Below, piece by piece: positions 54,001 to 64,000 of a DNA stretch of 64,000 nt. Made by a program: the position numbers and the translations under genes. The first letter of the stretch is position 1. Each line of letters opens with the position of its first letter. This stretch comes from Eopsaltria australis. Taxonomy: Eukaryota; Chordata; Aves; Passeriformes; Petroicidae. The notes below the pieces were generated by a model. That model did no database searches and was not told where the DNA came from. It saw only the letters and a program-made list of their open reading frames with translations. The stretch is from the NCBI GenBank assembly GCA_034509425.1, contig JAVTVJ010000070.1, forward strand, positions 3,286,001 to 3,350,000, in the 5' to 3' direction.

Positions 54001-57000
54001 ACTCCGCCCCTAGTGCCCTTGAAGGACTCACACTAAAAACTCTATGGAGTAACACACTGCGTTAACAAACACACTGATAGTGGAACTCTGTGACAGGCTA
54101 AGGTTCAGAGATTGCTGTTGATAGTAACTGATTGCAAAAATGGATTTGAAGCACTATATTGACCAATTCTAATCACCAATTAATGCTAGCTAGGGATAAT
54201 AATTTAGCTTGCACAGAATGGGATTTCTTAGCCAATAAGCATCCCTATGGGGGAGAAGACAGGTTCAGCCTGTTGGTTCATCCCACAAGTTATGATGGAG
54301 TCTTCTCTGACCTCTCTTCCCACTTAAACTATATTTGTATTACTTCCCTTGAGGGAAGAGAAAAGGTAAAGTTACAGTTGGTGACATTTCATGTTGACGT
54401 GGTGCTTGAGTCTTAAGCATATGTAGACTGTGAAAAGTAAAATATATTTTCTAGCTAATGAAGCAAAGGTCAGCTTCTGGTTACTGTCTGGTTCATTCCT
54501 TTGGCTTAGTTCCTGCTAGCTGCATGTTTTTAATGGAGTAAACCACAACTCTGCTGTGTTGCTCCATCTTTTGTTTCATATCTGCATCAATTTCAACAGA
54601 CCATGGCCACAGCACCTCCATGCTTGCTCCATCCCTTTCTTCATCTTACCCCTAGAGCAACACACTGAGCTCCCTCAGTATTCTTGCTCCTAAAGTGTGC
54701 AAACCCAGGTGCTGCTGAGCTATAGCCAACATGCACACTCCTTCCTGAACTTTGTTTTGTGGTCTTCTCCCCATAAGGTGGAGCAATGGCTTCCCATTAG
54801 GAGGACAGGGATACATGGTAAGTGTTCAGGTTTTCATGATTTTGGTCCTCACTGCTGGGATTTTGTACAAAATATCAGCACAGTCCATGGCCCTGAGACT
54901 GAGTATGAGCAAATGACTTCTCAGCATAACAGCTCAGAGGCACCCACCCAAGAGGGAGAGCTACTGGTTCCCAGACTTTTCTTCATTCAAAGCTATTAAA
55001 TTTCCTTTCTACAAAGGGGACACAATTAAGAGGAGAACTTAAAATCCTCCTCTCAAGATAGGAATATCAAATAGTCCTATGGGCGCTCTCACTGGGGACA
55101 AGATTTGGCTCAGGTGAGAACTGAGCCTGAATTTCCTACATCCTGGATCCGAGTGCTCCAACTTATGGATCAGACCAAAGAAAGCCATCATCACAAAATA
55201 AATCTAAACAGATAAACTGAAGTAATTTCCAGGCAATTTTCAGTGAGTGAAATATTTTTTTAAAAGCATAATCATTATTTTCCTTTCTCACAGGACTGGG
55301 ATACATAGGAGAGGAGTTTTTAATGGAAATAATACTTATGGAATACCTCTTAGTCTTTCTATACTTAGTTTGCAATTAGTATTTGAGAGACTTTTCTTTT
55401 CCTGTCCATGACAACCTACAAAGATCTAACTTTTTTCCATTAGTTTTTTCCTTTCCTGCAAAGTAAAACACAGTGTAAGCTCATGCAAGGCTCTGAAAGG
55501 ACAATGCTTAAATGAACACTACAAATCATATCTAAATCAATACAAGTGTCATCATTATTACATTTCAGTACATATATTCCACTGCTAAACACAGTTGAAT
55601 TTGTGGCAATTTGAAAGAGTTGCATTTGGTGTGGGAGAGAGTTAATTTTCTTATATGGGAATTTTTCATTTGCTTGTGAAACCTTAACACCTCCTGCCTT
55701 TTAATTATTTTTTCAGGTATGAATTACTACTTGGCTATCATACCCTTCCTGGGGGCAGTGGAGGCTGGCCTCTTTGGGCAGCTGCCATATGAGATAGAAA
55801 TATTGCCACCAGAGCAGCAAAAAGAGGATTTCTGTTACAGTGTTAAAGACTGCTGGTCTCGCATGCCCGAGCTCATGGATGACTGGAAGACCTTTTTTGA
55901 AGTAAATATTTTTTAAAAATATTTTTAGAAATTATACCAAAATATTGCTTTATAAACTATTATTACTGTCATTTTTAAGATTCAGAAGGCTTAGTTTGTT
56001 TTCAATAACAGCTTCATACAAAAACAAGCAGGAAAAATAGAAAGCATAACTTATAGTGAGTCAGAGAGAAGTAGGACAGGATTTTTACAAGTTACAGAAT
56101 TGTTTTCTTCCTTTGAGATACTTCTGTGTTTTGGCCTCTGTTCCAAGGCACTGCTTTGTATTCAATTATGTTTGTATTCTTCCAATTCTGCTTATGTTAG
56201 CAATGCAAAATAAGCCCGTGAGATGGAACACTGCCCTTAAGAAGTGGCCTTTGGTTGGTTTTATAGGGTTCTTTTATTCCTTTAAATATCTAAAAACTTG
56301 AAAATGCTGAAACATCATTCCGAAGGACACCTATTTATGCAAGTAGATATTCTCTTTCCTCCTCACTCAGCTCTTCTCAAATCCCAAAGATGACAATATT
56401 TCTTACTTCACATATTTAATAACTATTTTTATAGCTAGACTAATGCAGTCAACATTTTTTATTGGTAGTCAAAAATTGATAATGATCAGAAAGCTTAAAC
56501 TGAAAGTCCTTCTTGTGAGTGAAGGTAGATGGTTTAAGAACAAGACTGGATTTGTCTTCATAAGATAATTTTTCCTTTGCATCATGTTTCAGAAGTTATT
56601 GTAAAATACCCACTCCTCAGATAACCATAATGATAACAATGAAGGATAATTTGCTTATTTTCCTGTAAATCTTCAGAAAGTTGTGGCCAGAAGAGTGTAG
56701 GCAAATTTTCAAGGAATCCAGTATTTCAGTGCTGAATCTTCCACAGGACTCAGATACAAAACTCCATTGAAAAAATGTAACAAAATGCCTAAATTATGTG
56801 GATAAAAGCCTTGCTATGCTGAAGTTGAAGAACAGCAACTACCATCAACTATTCAAAAGTAATTTTCTTTAGCTGGCAAACATTATTTTGTGAGGCATGT
56901 GCTTGAATAAAAAAAAAAAAAAAGTTAATTGGATTTAAACCTCCCCTCTCATTCCTTGCCTTTTTGGTTCTCTGTTGCTGCAGTATCTGTTATCTACAGA

Positions 57001-60000
57001 ACACAAAGCTGTGAGCTCTGCAAGCTTCTCTTCCTTCAAACTGGATGATGCCCTTGGCCTCATGTGGAAGGCACACACCACTTCCATTGCTTACGCACTC
57101 CCCAAATTCCAGGACAGGTAAGGGGATGAGAGAGGTGGTCTTTCCACTTGTACACCTCTTTGGTCTCCATGAGCTTTTGTACTTTAGGCATCTACTCTTT
57201 AGGCTCTGGTCTTCCTTCCGCTCTCTCAGAGTGTGGGATGACCAGTGAGAGACGGCTGCCCAAACTGCGATGATAAATCAGGCTCTGGGGCTTAAAATGA
57301 GCTGCTGGTGCAGCTCCCTGTGGGAGCCAGGGCCTGATCCAGGAGCTGTGTTTAGTCTGGGCAGAGGCAGTGTTGCCAGGAGAAATTAGGTGTGAAGTAC
57401 TTAAGGAGGCTTTAAGTTACTGTTGCACTGAGACCACTCAGGATTTTATACAGAACAAAAACATTTGGGATAAAGGATCAGCTAGTGTGTTCTACAGGAA
57501 AGTTCAATTATCTGCTACACTTCTAATTTTCTTCTCTTTCAGCTTAAAATATCTCTCTGATCCAGAAGCAAATTTTGGTGAAGACTGGGCTAATGGTGTA
57601 GATTTCATTGCTGCCACACACTTCTCTACAGATTTACTGACCACAAACCGCTTCCAGGCTTTCCTGCCACAGAGGATGCTTGTTGAAGGGGATGTTCCCC
57701 CATCCATTCATGATTTCAGTCCGGAGCAAAATATTGTCTTGGTGTCACTGAGAGCTCTTCATAAAGCAGATAGATTAACAGGTATGAGCCCGACCTACAA
57801 ATGTCTGTAGTCCGTAGATATTTAATATCTTGTTCTCTCCACATACATTTCTCCATACGAATGCAGTGCATTTTTAATATACAGTAGTATAAACATATCT
57901 TAGACACTAACAGTAAAACAATTAAAAATAAAACCATAAAAAAACAACACACCAGACAACAAATGCTGGTGGAATAACACTACAATATGAGGGATTTCAG
58001 TGATTAAAAAGGATTTTGCGGGTGGATGATCTTACCCTTTCCCCCCCCAGTTTTCACAGGAACTTTAAAAACAGAGACATTTGTTTGTGTTTCACCAGCT
58101 GAATCTGTAATCATTAAAGCTGTAAATGAAATTATTAGACCACTTGAACAACAACAACAAAAAAGGTAAATTATCATGAGCAACAGTTTTTGTGTCGACA
58201 AGTGTTCTGGTTTCAGTGTTTCAGTTTTTTGGTTTTGTCTCAGTCTTTGATTTAACAGAGATCTGTCCCAGCAAAATGTATCCTTAGACAATGCTGGCCT
58301 CATCGCATTCACCAAAATAAGTCGTGCATCACCATCCAGTGGTAGAACACAGAATTACACTTTCCTGAGGATTCAGTTTTTTCATAAATACTGCTGGGTT
58401 GGCTATTTTCTTTAAGCGAAAATAGAGTGCAAAAATACACTGAAAACTTAGCATGATCCTCTTCTTCTATCTGTACATTTCACTGAAACTTCTCTCACCT
58501 GTTGTATTTAAAACTGAAAAAGATGTGAAATAAAGCTATTCAGTGCTACAAAACGGCATCCTCCCATCACAGAGTGCTTGCTTCACATTTTTCACATAGC
58601 ATTATTCTTTGGAATCTGAATAAGGGTCTTAACAGCTCTATCTCCTGCCTAGCAGTCTATGGCACAGTTCAGGGTTTCTTTACACACCTCCAGGAAGGGA
58701 AAGGGATGCAGCAAGGAAAAGCATGACCAGAAGGACAGCAGGGAAGGAGGAGAGCACCAGAACAGCACATCAGGTGAGGACAGCAATGCAGGGAGAAAGG
58801 AAAGGATGTGTGGATGCCAGACATGGTAAATGGAAGGAAAGAGAGAGATTAAGTTTCATGCTGGTGCAACCATCATGAATTCCATCACTGAAATCCCTTG
58901 CTTTGCAGGGGAGAGATTTCCCTGACTTTGCTCTAAGGGACGAGCTTTGAATTCAGTTGAGAGTTAAATGCCAGCTAATTCAGCCTGGTAACTGATTTGC
59001 AGATCAGAAAAAGGAGCTTTAAAATAAATTTGACCGCGTCTGGATCCACAGCCTCAGTAGGGACCTGAAAGACTCTACCTTAGTGCTACAAGTACAGGTG
59101 ACAAAATGTACTGTTTTTGTAGAGTTGGCTTCCTCAAATTTTTAAATATGTCCTGTGAGATACAGGGTTCTCTACTGGTAATGCACACTTCAACAGCAGA
59201 TAGAGGGTCTTAATACCTCCTAGGATGGGACGCTGCCAACCCAGAGTGAGATTTGATTTCTTGATTCAGAGTTTGATTACTCTTTATTTTCGTTTAGTTG
59301 CCCCTGCTAGTCCAGGAGGAACTGTTTTGAGAGAGTGTTGTGCTGCTTCTAAAGCTTTTCTGCTCATGGACTGTCAGATCAACTTTTTGTGCTCTGCCCC
59401 TCACTGATACCCAAAGGCAGAACAGGAAGAGAATAAACTCTTCTTGGTTTTCCACTAGACCTTTTTACCCTCAGATTTCCCCTCTACCCACTCTAAAGAT
59501 GTCCACTGAGTGGAGTGAGGAGCAAGCAATGACTGTTCTGCAGACTGGTGATGATACCAGGCTGGGTTGGCCAAGCCACATTTCCTAGACAGCCGCTGCT
59601 TATTGCCTGGACAAAAGCATTAGGATCATTTGCTTCTTTAGCTTGAGGTCTTAGCTGGCAGAAAGTGAAAACTCTTTGTTTTAGAGTGAAAAGGAAGGTA
59701 GGCCTGATTATAACTCCCAGGCTACTGCTCCATAAACCACGAAGCTATGTGCGAGGGCAGACCAAGACCTTCCCGTAAGTCTTCAGTCATTTCGACCTGC
59801 AACACTGGTGACAAGGGAACAAGCCCCGATGTCTGTCAATACAAAGGATCCTGAGCTGAATGAATGGTCTGCGTCTCCCTACACATTTGTAGGCAATTAT
59901 CACCCCATCGGCAAGCTCCAGCTTTGTCTACATTTCACTATCCCCAAGAGAGTGGCGAGTGCTCGTTGCCAGACGCGCGCTTCATCCCTGGCATGCTGCG

Positions 60001-60251
60001 AGCTGCATGTGCTCCATGCTAATTTGACAATGTCATGTTGTGTTTCTTCCCAAGGAGGATTGCTGCTGAAGCTCTGGCAAAAGGCTATGTCCACCGAAGA
60101 AGGAAGAAAAATGGGCCGAAAACTGATTGAAATCTTGGCTTCGAGCCAGGAGCTCGAACTACTAGACCTAGTAGGAATTTGGAATTATTTGGAAGGAGAT
60201 GATTTGAAAGTTCCCGGTTTCCTGAGAAAGAGCGGTTCCAACATGGATTGA
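47716..60251 (+). CDS. LEG1: LEG1 (C6orf58 homologue), secreted DUF781-family protein, 6 coding exons
   Basis: Join of 47716-48037, 52230-52316, 55717-55901, 56984-57117, 57543-57781 and 60055-60251: 1164 nt, 387 aa plus TGA, with all junctions in phase and GT-AG. Residues 1 to about 23 form a signal peptide (LLVVAVTLSPVTAAA core). The family core NILWGLPLQHGWQFRTGRLA is very close to human LEG1/C6orf58. Cysteines C119/C128 and C176/C182 match positions conserved in the human protein. Family knowledge: LEG1 proteins are secreted, the zebrafish gene is needed for liver growth, and monotreme lactation protein is a relative. The product is about 57 residues longer than the human protein (330 aa as I recall), the extra length being at the C-terminus. 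I see no NxS/T glycosylation sequon. Confidence 0.95.
48038..52229 (+). other. LEG1: LEG1 intron 1 (4.2 kb)
   Basis: GT-AG intron. Contains a possible CR1 relic at about 49.75-50.48 kb; otherwise AT-rich with only chance open frames. TCATGAATAA occurs twice near 51.65 kb. Confidence 0.88.
49750..50480 (+). mobile_element. Probable very old CR1-type LINE relic, sense
   Basis: The clearest part is at about 50370-50470: GACATGGAACTAGATAGAAA, GGTTATATGAATTAAAGGTA and GATTGTGTCAGGCTAACTTA resemble the CR1 segment preceding the reverse-transcriptase core. The upstream part is weaker. Confidence 0.45.
52230..52316 (+). CDS. LEG1: LEG1 exon 2
   Basis: 87 nt, entering and leaving in phase 1. Encodes GRLADPSGVTSCGYENGELL, then CQSVRSWWS, with C119 and C128 and the conserved tryptophan pair W134/W135. 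Acceptor CATTCAG|GTAGG, donor TCCT|GTAAGT. Confidence 0.95.
52317..55716 (+). other. LEG1: LEG1 intron 2 (3.4 kb)
   Basis: GT-AG intron. Holds a possible antisense LTR (53.58-54.38 kb); the rest is unique AT-rich sequence with no feature I recognise. Confidence 0.88.
53578..54376 (-). mobile_element. Possible solo LTR of an endogenous retrovirus, antisense
   Basis: Read on the minus strand it could start TGTAACTTTACC, carries AATATAAAGGG followed by TATATAAAG near 53.79-53.81 kb, and ends within a few bases of CA near 53578. Composition and scattered CpG differ from the flanks. I could not find a target-site duplication and see no viral genes. The assignment is tentative. Confidence 0.35.
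55717..55901 (+). CDS. LEG1: LEG1 exon 3
   Basis: 185 nt, residues 137 (split) to 198. Encodes MNYYLAIIPFLGAVEAGLFG and the cysteine pair in EDFCYSVKDCW (C176, C182), ending DDWKTFFE. Acceptor TTTTTTCAG|GT, donor TTTGAA|GTAAAT. The split codon gives C137 where the human protein has Asp. Confidence 0.95.
55902..56983 (+). other. LEG1: LEG1 intron 3 (1.1 kb)
   Basis: GT-AG intron, AT-rich, with a short A15 run near 56.91 kb; nothing else seen. Confidence 0.9.
56984..57117 (+). CDS. LEG1: LEG1 exon 4
   Basis: 134 nt starting phase 0 at YLLSTEHKAV after TTGCTGCAG, ending phase 2 in KFQDR-type sequence before donor ACAG|GTAAGG. LDDALGLMWKAHTTSIA aligns with the human FDDLLKYLWAAHTSTLA region. 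Confidence 0.93.
57118..57542 (+). other. LEG1: LEG1 intron 4 (425 bp)
   Basis: Short GT-AG intron. A frame open across its end into exon 5 is not used. Confidence 0.9.
57543..57781 (+). CDS. LEG1: LEG1 exon 5
   Basis: 239 nt. Encodes LKYLSDPEANFGEDWANGVD and later DVPPSIHDFSPEQNIVLVSL, which aligns with the human DVAPFISDFTAFQNVVLVLL stretch. Acceptor CTCTTTCAG|C, donor AACAG|GTATGA, exit phase 1. The open frame continues past the donor for a short intronic tail that is not part of the protein. Confidence 0.93.
57782..60054 (+). other. LEG1: LEG1 intron 5 (2.3 kb)
   Basis: GT-AG intron. An open frame running into exon 6 from about 59808 has no similarity upstream of the acceptor. Nothing else recognised. 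Confidence 0.9.
60055..60251 (+). CDS. LEG1: LEG1 exon 6 (C-terminal extension and stop)
   Basis: 197 nt, 65 residues (323-387) from GGLLLKLWQKAMSTEEGRKM to GFLRKSGSNMD and TGA. The acceptor is CCCAAG|GAG|GAT, a tandem AG pair 3 nt apart; using the second would drop one glycine. The exon is mostly amphipathic helix plus a Leu/Glu-rich stretch. I do not recall a counterpart in the human protein, which ends soon after the exon 5 region. Confidence 0.88.
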
Positions 60252-60405
60252 TTTAATCTTTTAGCAGACGTGTCTGGTAATCTGCCTCGGTAATTTCTTG
60301 CAGCAGGGTTTCCTGAGTAGCTATATGTGTCTCTCTCTCATATGGAATCGATATTTTAGCCTTAATTTTCTTAATGATCTCATTTGTTTAACTCAATTCC
60401 TTATA

Positions 60406-60411
60406 AATAAA
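60406..60411 (+). terminator. LEG1: LEG1 polyadenylation signal AATAAA
   Basis: Canonical hexamer 155 nt past the stop codon, followed by a T-rich stretch, giving a 3' UTR of about 170-190 nt. Confidence 0.7.
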
Positions 60412-61209
60412 AAGCCTCACAGAAAAATCCTACTTTATCTTTTTGTGACTTTAAATAATGTATCATAGTTGGAGACAAAATTAAAAATAGGCAAAATATA
60501 TTCTGTTTCAGACTGGGCTTTTTTCCCCTGTAGGCAGGGATTCCACTAGATATGTAATTACTCAGGTCCTTAATGGTGTAACAGATGATCATTAAAAGCT
60601 TTTCTTTGAAGTTCTGATCCAAAAGCAATGCCTCGACTGTTTCCCACCAAAGCTGTTATTTCGCAGAGCAGCTGCAATCAAACTGGAAGCTTTCAGGCTT
60701 TTCAGATTAAATACTTGGTACAGATAGATTCCCTTGCTATGCTGCTTTGCAACAAGTAAACGCATCACGTGGTAGAGCAGACCCAGTCCAGAGCAATCCT
60801 GAAGCAAATTAATGACTCTGTACCAGCTCTTACATGACAACAGAGATTTCTTGTGTTTGATTCATTTCACTTACTTCAAGAAAACATTGATCTATATACC
60901 AATTTATGTGATTATGTGCCCTGTATAATCAAAGGTTGCTTTTCCATTCCCCCATGTCTAATCCACTTGTTGCAGTGTGTCACGTGTTGAATTTGATTAC
61001 TGAGGAAGAGATTTATTTGCAATGTTTGTACTCCCAGTGCCTGGCACACTCAGACCTTAGTTGATCCCAGACTTCGGGGTGATAACACACATTTGGAATC
61101 AGTTATAACTTGAAAACAGAGGTTGTGGGGAGGTGGGTCAGGGGTCCTGCATGCAGACAGGACTTGAAATTTCTTGGGAAAGAAGGAAATGAATGAAAGA
61201 TGCCCTTGC

Positions 61210-61275
61210 CCACAACAGTGGGCTTAAAACTAGATGACCTGCAAGGTCCCTTTCAATCTTCTGCAATTCTATGGA
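61210..61275 (+). mobile_element. CR1 LINE 3' terminus, sense
   Basis: AACTAGATGACCTGCAAGGT, CCCTTTCAATCTTCTGCAAT and TCTATGG match the CR1 3' UTR ending with its ATTCTATG-type terminal motif. It is strongly 5'-truncated, as is usual for this family. Confidence 0.75.
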
Positions 61276-61424
61276 AAGAAAATTATTTCTTTCCATTTCA
61301 CTTTCCTGGTTTGGTTTGTCCTTTCTTCCCAAACTTGAACGATATTTACACTGTAAATTAAGAAATAATTATCGTCACATTGAGCAGTTAAACACCATTC
61401 TGTCCTTTAATGTCCCAGGACAAA

Positions 61425-61650
61425 GGTGTTAATTATTCATTGTCGTTTAATGGATAAACTCTTAATGTACCATCATTAGCTAACAATTTTCAAAGGAAAT
61501 ACATTAATGAGGTATAAGAAAATGTGGGAGTTTTTACCTTAATTACCTGGTTCACAGATCAGAGTAATTAGATTCCAGCAGACTTTAGATATAATCCAAA
61601 AGTAATCACCACAGCTGCCAGCTGCTAAAATATTAAGTTCATTGTGCTCC
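61425..61650. promoter_or_regulatory. Candidate conserved non-coding element downstream of LEG1
   Basis: Repeat-free block with clustered regulatory-type cores: T-box-like AGGTGTTAATTA, several TAAT/ATTA motifs, ACCTTAATTACCTGG, and two CAGCTG E-boxes close together near 61613-61625. It does not code. The call rests on motif density only. Confidence 0.3.
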
Positions 61651-64000
61651 AGAAAAGTTTGAAAATTTTTTTTGACCTTTTCAGTGGTTAACTTAAATTT
61701 AACTTAAGGTTTGCTTTGAGAAAACAAAAAGAGCTACTAATACAAACTTATAAACTGCAAACTGCTCACTTGAGGGAGTATTTGTAAAACATGTTTTTAA
61801 AAAGCAGATAACTCCTTACCTAAATTTATGACATTAGGAAGTACTTCAGAATTTTGAAGCAGTCATTTTTCTTAATACAGCATCAAGCATTTATGTAGTT
61901 CATCCATTTTGTCCTAATCCAACAAGACAACCAGTCAAGTAAAGACTTTAGAAATTGGCCAGTGATTGCTCTTTAGAAGCTGAGGAATGTATAAAAGTTT
62001 AGACAAAACACGGGATAGGGGATTCTTACAGTAGAGCAGAGTCAGTTATCTTGGAATAGAATAGATGCATCCTTGCAGGAAAAACATCTGAGTATCAGAA
62101 ACTAAACAGAGAAAAGCATCAAGCGAAAGCTGCAGAGGTGTGGTAGGATGTCTCTGGAGAGGAATGGGAGAGCACTGAAGGAGCCTGCTTGCTGGCAAGA
62201 GCTAGCAGAAGCTGACAACTACCTAAGCAGGAGTTTGCCCAGCAAGAAGGACTTACAAAGCATAAAGGTTTTTCCTGCTCAGCATTAGTCTCGGGTTTGT
62301 TGCTCATACCTTTTGCACATGTGGTCTCTTTACTGAGGAATGCCTGGCATCAAGCAGGGCCGGTTCCTCTTTGATAGAGGTGCTGTTAAACAAAAAAGCA
62401 AATCCACAGCTGGCTCCGGAAAGCCAGGGAGTTAAACTTCTCTACACGCTTCTAAAAAGCAAACCTAAGGGGATTGGAACAAACAACTTTTGGGAGTGAA
62501 GAAGGGAAGTTCAGAAATGAAATGTAGAACATGGTAAAGGAAGAACTTGGGAGAATAAAAACCTACCAGAAAAGAGCCTGTCCATCTTCAAAACTTGGAT
62601 AATAGTGCTGAATACTGTGCAGTTCCCCCTTCACAGCTCATTTTAGGCAGGTCAGCTTCTTATTTCTGAGCACTGGGCAGTTTTTAGTGCCTTTGCTACA
62701 GGTGTGACCATGTTTCTGAGGAATGGTCAGAAGTGAGGTTCTCGTCCTCATCCATGTATTTGCAACTCCGCATACAGCTGCTGTTGCAAAATGGGCCTGT
62801 ACCTTACCAAATACTTCCTAAACTGACATCATAGAAATATGCAAGGACTGACCTCGCCACCTTTTCTTCCCTAAGGGGAATGGCAACCTCATCCTTCTCT
62901 AGGAAAGGTACCTGTGTCTTCACAGAACTGCAGGCAGATGTCAGCAGGCACTTCTTTAGCTTTCTTAGACATCAAGACATGGAGTTTACAGGGCCAACAC
63001 CCAAGGAAGTCATTAGTAAAGATGCCAAAAAACTCTTTTTTTCTTTCAAGCAGGAATTGGGCTTCTAGGTTTTCCCTTCCCTATGATCCCTAATCTGCCC
63101 AGAACTGGGTGTTCCTTTCTGGCCTATGCTCTCTAATGAATAATAATGTGGGGTTTTTTTTCTGGTGGGAAAAAGCACACCTGGCAGATGTGGAGGGAAG
63201 AGCAAAAACATTCTTGCCCAGGGCAGCCTCTAATGTGGCAGATAGGAGGTTTTGCTGGGAAGCAGAAGACGAAGATTTGGACTCTGAGAGATAGAAAACC
63301 AAACTAACCTCACCTAAGTACTCTAACTGTTGTGCACAACATTAAAAACCCCCTGCATTTCCCAAACCCAAATTGTTCAGTTCCTTTTTCTGACCCAGGC
63401 ATTTTGCCTGGCCCTCTTAGCAGGGTGTTGGAAGCTGTGGACCTTCAGTTCCTGCTAACAAAGGCAGTGAGATTTAAGATGATGGAGACCTGTTATAACA
63501 TTTCCATCGCACTAACCTCAGTGACCCCAGAAGGAGCACGTTGTCTCTCTCGTTTTGATAAAATTTATGAATATTAATATGCTTGTAGATCTGAGTCTAA
63601 GCTCATTTTGGGTTTAATTGTCTTTTCTACAATGAGACACAATGGCCATGAGGTGTTTTAAGAACAATGTGCATGACACGAATTGCCACAGGCAGAGGCT
63701 GTCAAGGATCCCTAAGAAGGTGTAGGGGAGCCTGGGGCTGCAGACCTGCCTAACTGCACCAGCTGGAAAGGGCTGCTCAGTTGGGAAGCATTGAAAGTCA
63801 TTCAAAATGGGGTTCAGAGGATGAGGAATGGAGGCTGAATCACGTAAAGACTTGTTAAAAGGCATTTATACCTACTTAAAACATGGCTAGAAAAAATACA
63901 ATGATTTAAAAATGGTTTTTAAGTGATTCGTGCCTAATCAAACTCTCCAGGACAGAAAGAGCAATAAAATAAAATCCTTAATGTCTCTCACTTCCTTCTG

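Larger units (their letters stand above)
60412..64000. other. Downstream of LEG1, no gene seen
   Basis: Short open frames only, none with family-like content. Contains a CR1 3' end and a candidate conserved block, listed separately. From synteny THEMIS would be expected further right, but I see no exon of it here. Confidence 0.7.

Noticed and set aside
55163..55625. Minus-strand frames in LEG1 intron 2
   Set aside because: Short, low-complexity translations with no start context, splice structure or family similarity.
57710..57810. Continuation of LEG1 exon 5 to a stop after GMSPTYKCL
   Set aside because: The sequence has a strong AACAG|GTATGA donor, and exon 6 continues in phase; the tail is at best a retained-intron isoform.
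59808..60054. N-terminal part of the frame running into LEG1 exon 6
   Set aside because: It lies before the acceptor and resembles nothing in the family; only the part after 60054 is coding.

Overview
The window looks like nuclear DNA from a sauropsid, most likely a bird. It is AT-rich and repeat-poor, its genes are split into small exons by GT-AG introns, and the recognisable interspersed repeats are mostly worn CR1-type LINE fragments. The species cannot be named from the sequence. Two protein-coding genes are supported. Their head-to-head arrangement matches what I recall of human 6q22.33, where SOGA3 (MTCL3) on one strand lies beside LEG1 (C6orf58) on the other.

Left part, minus strand (1 to about 27.3 kb, perhaps to 30.7 kb): SOGA3/MTCL3. 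Five coding exons can be placed exactly: 27267-26389, 26058-25834, 22489-22331, 2062-1991 and 1380-206. The last coding exon, expected to carry the short hydrophobic C-terminal tail, lies beyond the left edge. Exon 5 carries an apparent one-base deletion in a C run at 601-603, with homologous coding sequence in two different frames on either side. The start codon is in a CpG island, and a second CpG-rich zone at 29.0-30.6 kb probably holds the real promoter and a non-coding first exon.

Middle (about 30.7-47.6 kb): intergenic DNA with no convincing gene. It holds an old CR1 fragment, a small minisatellite and an isolated CpG/RFX-motif cluster at 36.6-37.15 kb that looks regulatory.

Right part, plus strand (47.67-60.41 kb): LEG1, complete in six coding exons (47716-48037, 52230-52316, 55717-55901, 56984-57117, 57543-57781, 60055-60251). 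The exons join in phase to 387 codons plus a stop. A TATA-like box lies about 45 bp before the ATG and an AATAAA about 155 bp after the stop. From 60.4 to 64.0 kb there is only non-coding DNA, with a CR1 3' end and a possible conserved non-coding block.

The two genes have no evident shared pathway. SOGA3 belongs to a coiled-coil, microtubule-associated family; LEG1 is a secreted protein of the DUF781 family. I saw no operon-like system, CRISPR array, tRNA or rRNA. The leads most worth checking are the SOGA3 frameshift, the split CpG-island promoter, the RFX-site cluster, and a 79-bp duplication flanking a 126-nt pure purine tract.
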